A DNA stretch of 64,000 nucleotides from Pempheris klunzingeri (Eukaryota; Chordata; Actinopteri; Acropomatiformes; Pempheridae), in assembly GCF_042242105.1 (NCBI RefSeq), contig NC_092027.1, positions 7,041,721-7,105,720 on the forward strand, read 5' to 3'. This document shows positions 63,764-64,000 of this stretch, piece by piece. Position 1 is the first letter of the stretch, and every line of letters starts with the position of its first letter. The position numbers were made by a program, and so were the translations under genes. A model generated the notes under the pieces. The model saw only the letters and a list, made by a program, of their open reading frames with translations, ran no database searches and was not told the DNA's origin.

Positions 63764-64000
63764 AATAACATATTCTATCCATGTGGTTGCACAGTTGCAT
63801 TCAAGAATAACTTAAAAACAAGCTGAAAACATTGAAAAATTCAAGTCCGTTGCAGCTCTGACCACACCCAAAGGTGATGTCATGGTGCAGAGAAATGCCC
63901 TGAAGTACACTTGTACATCACTACAGCAAACACAAGAATTTCAGATCTCCTTCAGTGTTAAAGTTTCTCTTCAAAGATGTCATTTATCCAGTTCCTATTT

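Overview
The window is nuclear DNA from a teleost fish, probably a percomorph. Genes are split by GT-AG introns, coding sequence is sparse, (CA)n-type microsatellites are frequent, and the interspersed repeats are families typical of percomorph genomes. I see no operon, prophage, CRISPR array or other prokaryotic feature. I recognise three protein genes, all on the + strand.

Layout. (1) 1-3663: intergenic DNA upstream of abra, with a MEF2/CArG-like motif pair at 2932-2953. (2) 3664-5637: abra (STARS), a two-exon gene for a muscle actin-binding, Rho-activating protein with a C-terminal Costars domain, 427 aa. (3) 5638-10029: intergenic DNA without a recognisable gene. (4) 10030-11363: a four-exon gene for a small secreted jacalin-fold lectin of the ZG16 type, 170 aa, with an AATAAA signal at 11735. 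(5) 11364-15780: intergenic DNA with two foldback MITE copies and microsatellites. (6) 15780 to the right edge: samd12. It has a CpG-rich promoter with a ZNF143-like site, a 13-nt first coding exon (15949-15961), an acidic/proline-rich exon 2 (33477-33685) and two SAM-domain exons (42817-42946 and 56651-56791). The introns are about 17.5, 9.1 and 13.7 kb. Exon 4 ends in phase 1 at a good donor, so the 3' coding exon must lie beyond the window. About 48 kb of the 64 kb is samd12.

The three genes do not form a pathway: one is cytoskeletal/sarcomeric, one is a secreted lectin and one is a SAM-domain protein. Human ABRA and SAMD12 are both on 8q, so their proximity here probably reflects a compacted part of an old linkage group.

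The most informative non-genic content is layered transposon debris in the samd12 introns. A 271-bp hAT-type MITE with a perfect 8-bp target duplication sits inside a dead APE-type LINE (about 50.19-52.33 kb, minus strand) whose YADD catalytic box reads YAYD followed by a stop. A second hAT-like MITE (30392-30710) interrupts a 'GTGGAAGAAGTA' element, and a third repeat (about 47965-48280) interrupts another copy of that same family. I found no convincing new biological system. The better leads are a possible alternative terminal exon of samd12 (31760-32022), loss of a sugar-binding Asp in the lectin, a full-consensus CTCF motif near exon 2, and two adjacent perfect hairpins at 57.5 kb. Repeat families were recognised from memory and transcript ends are not known.
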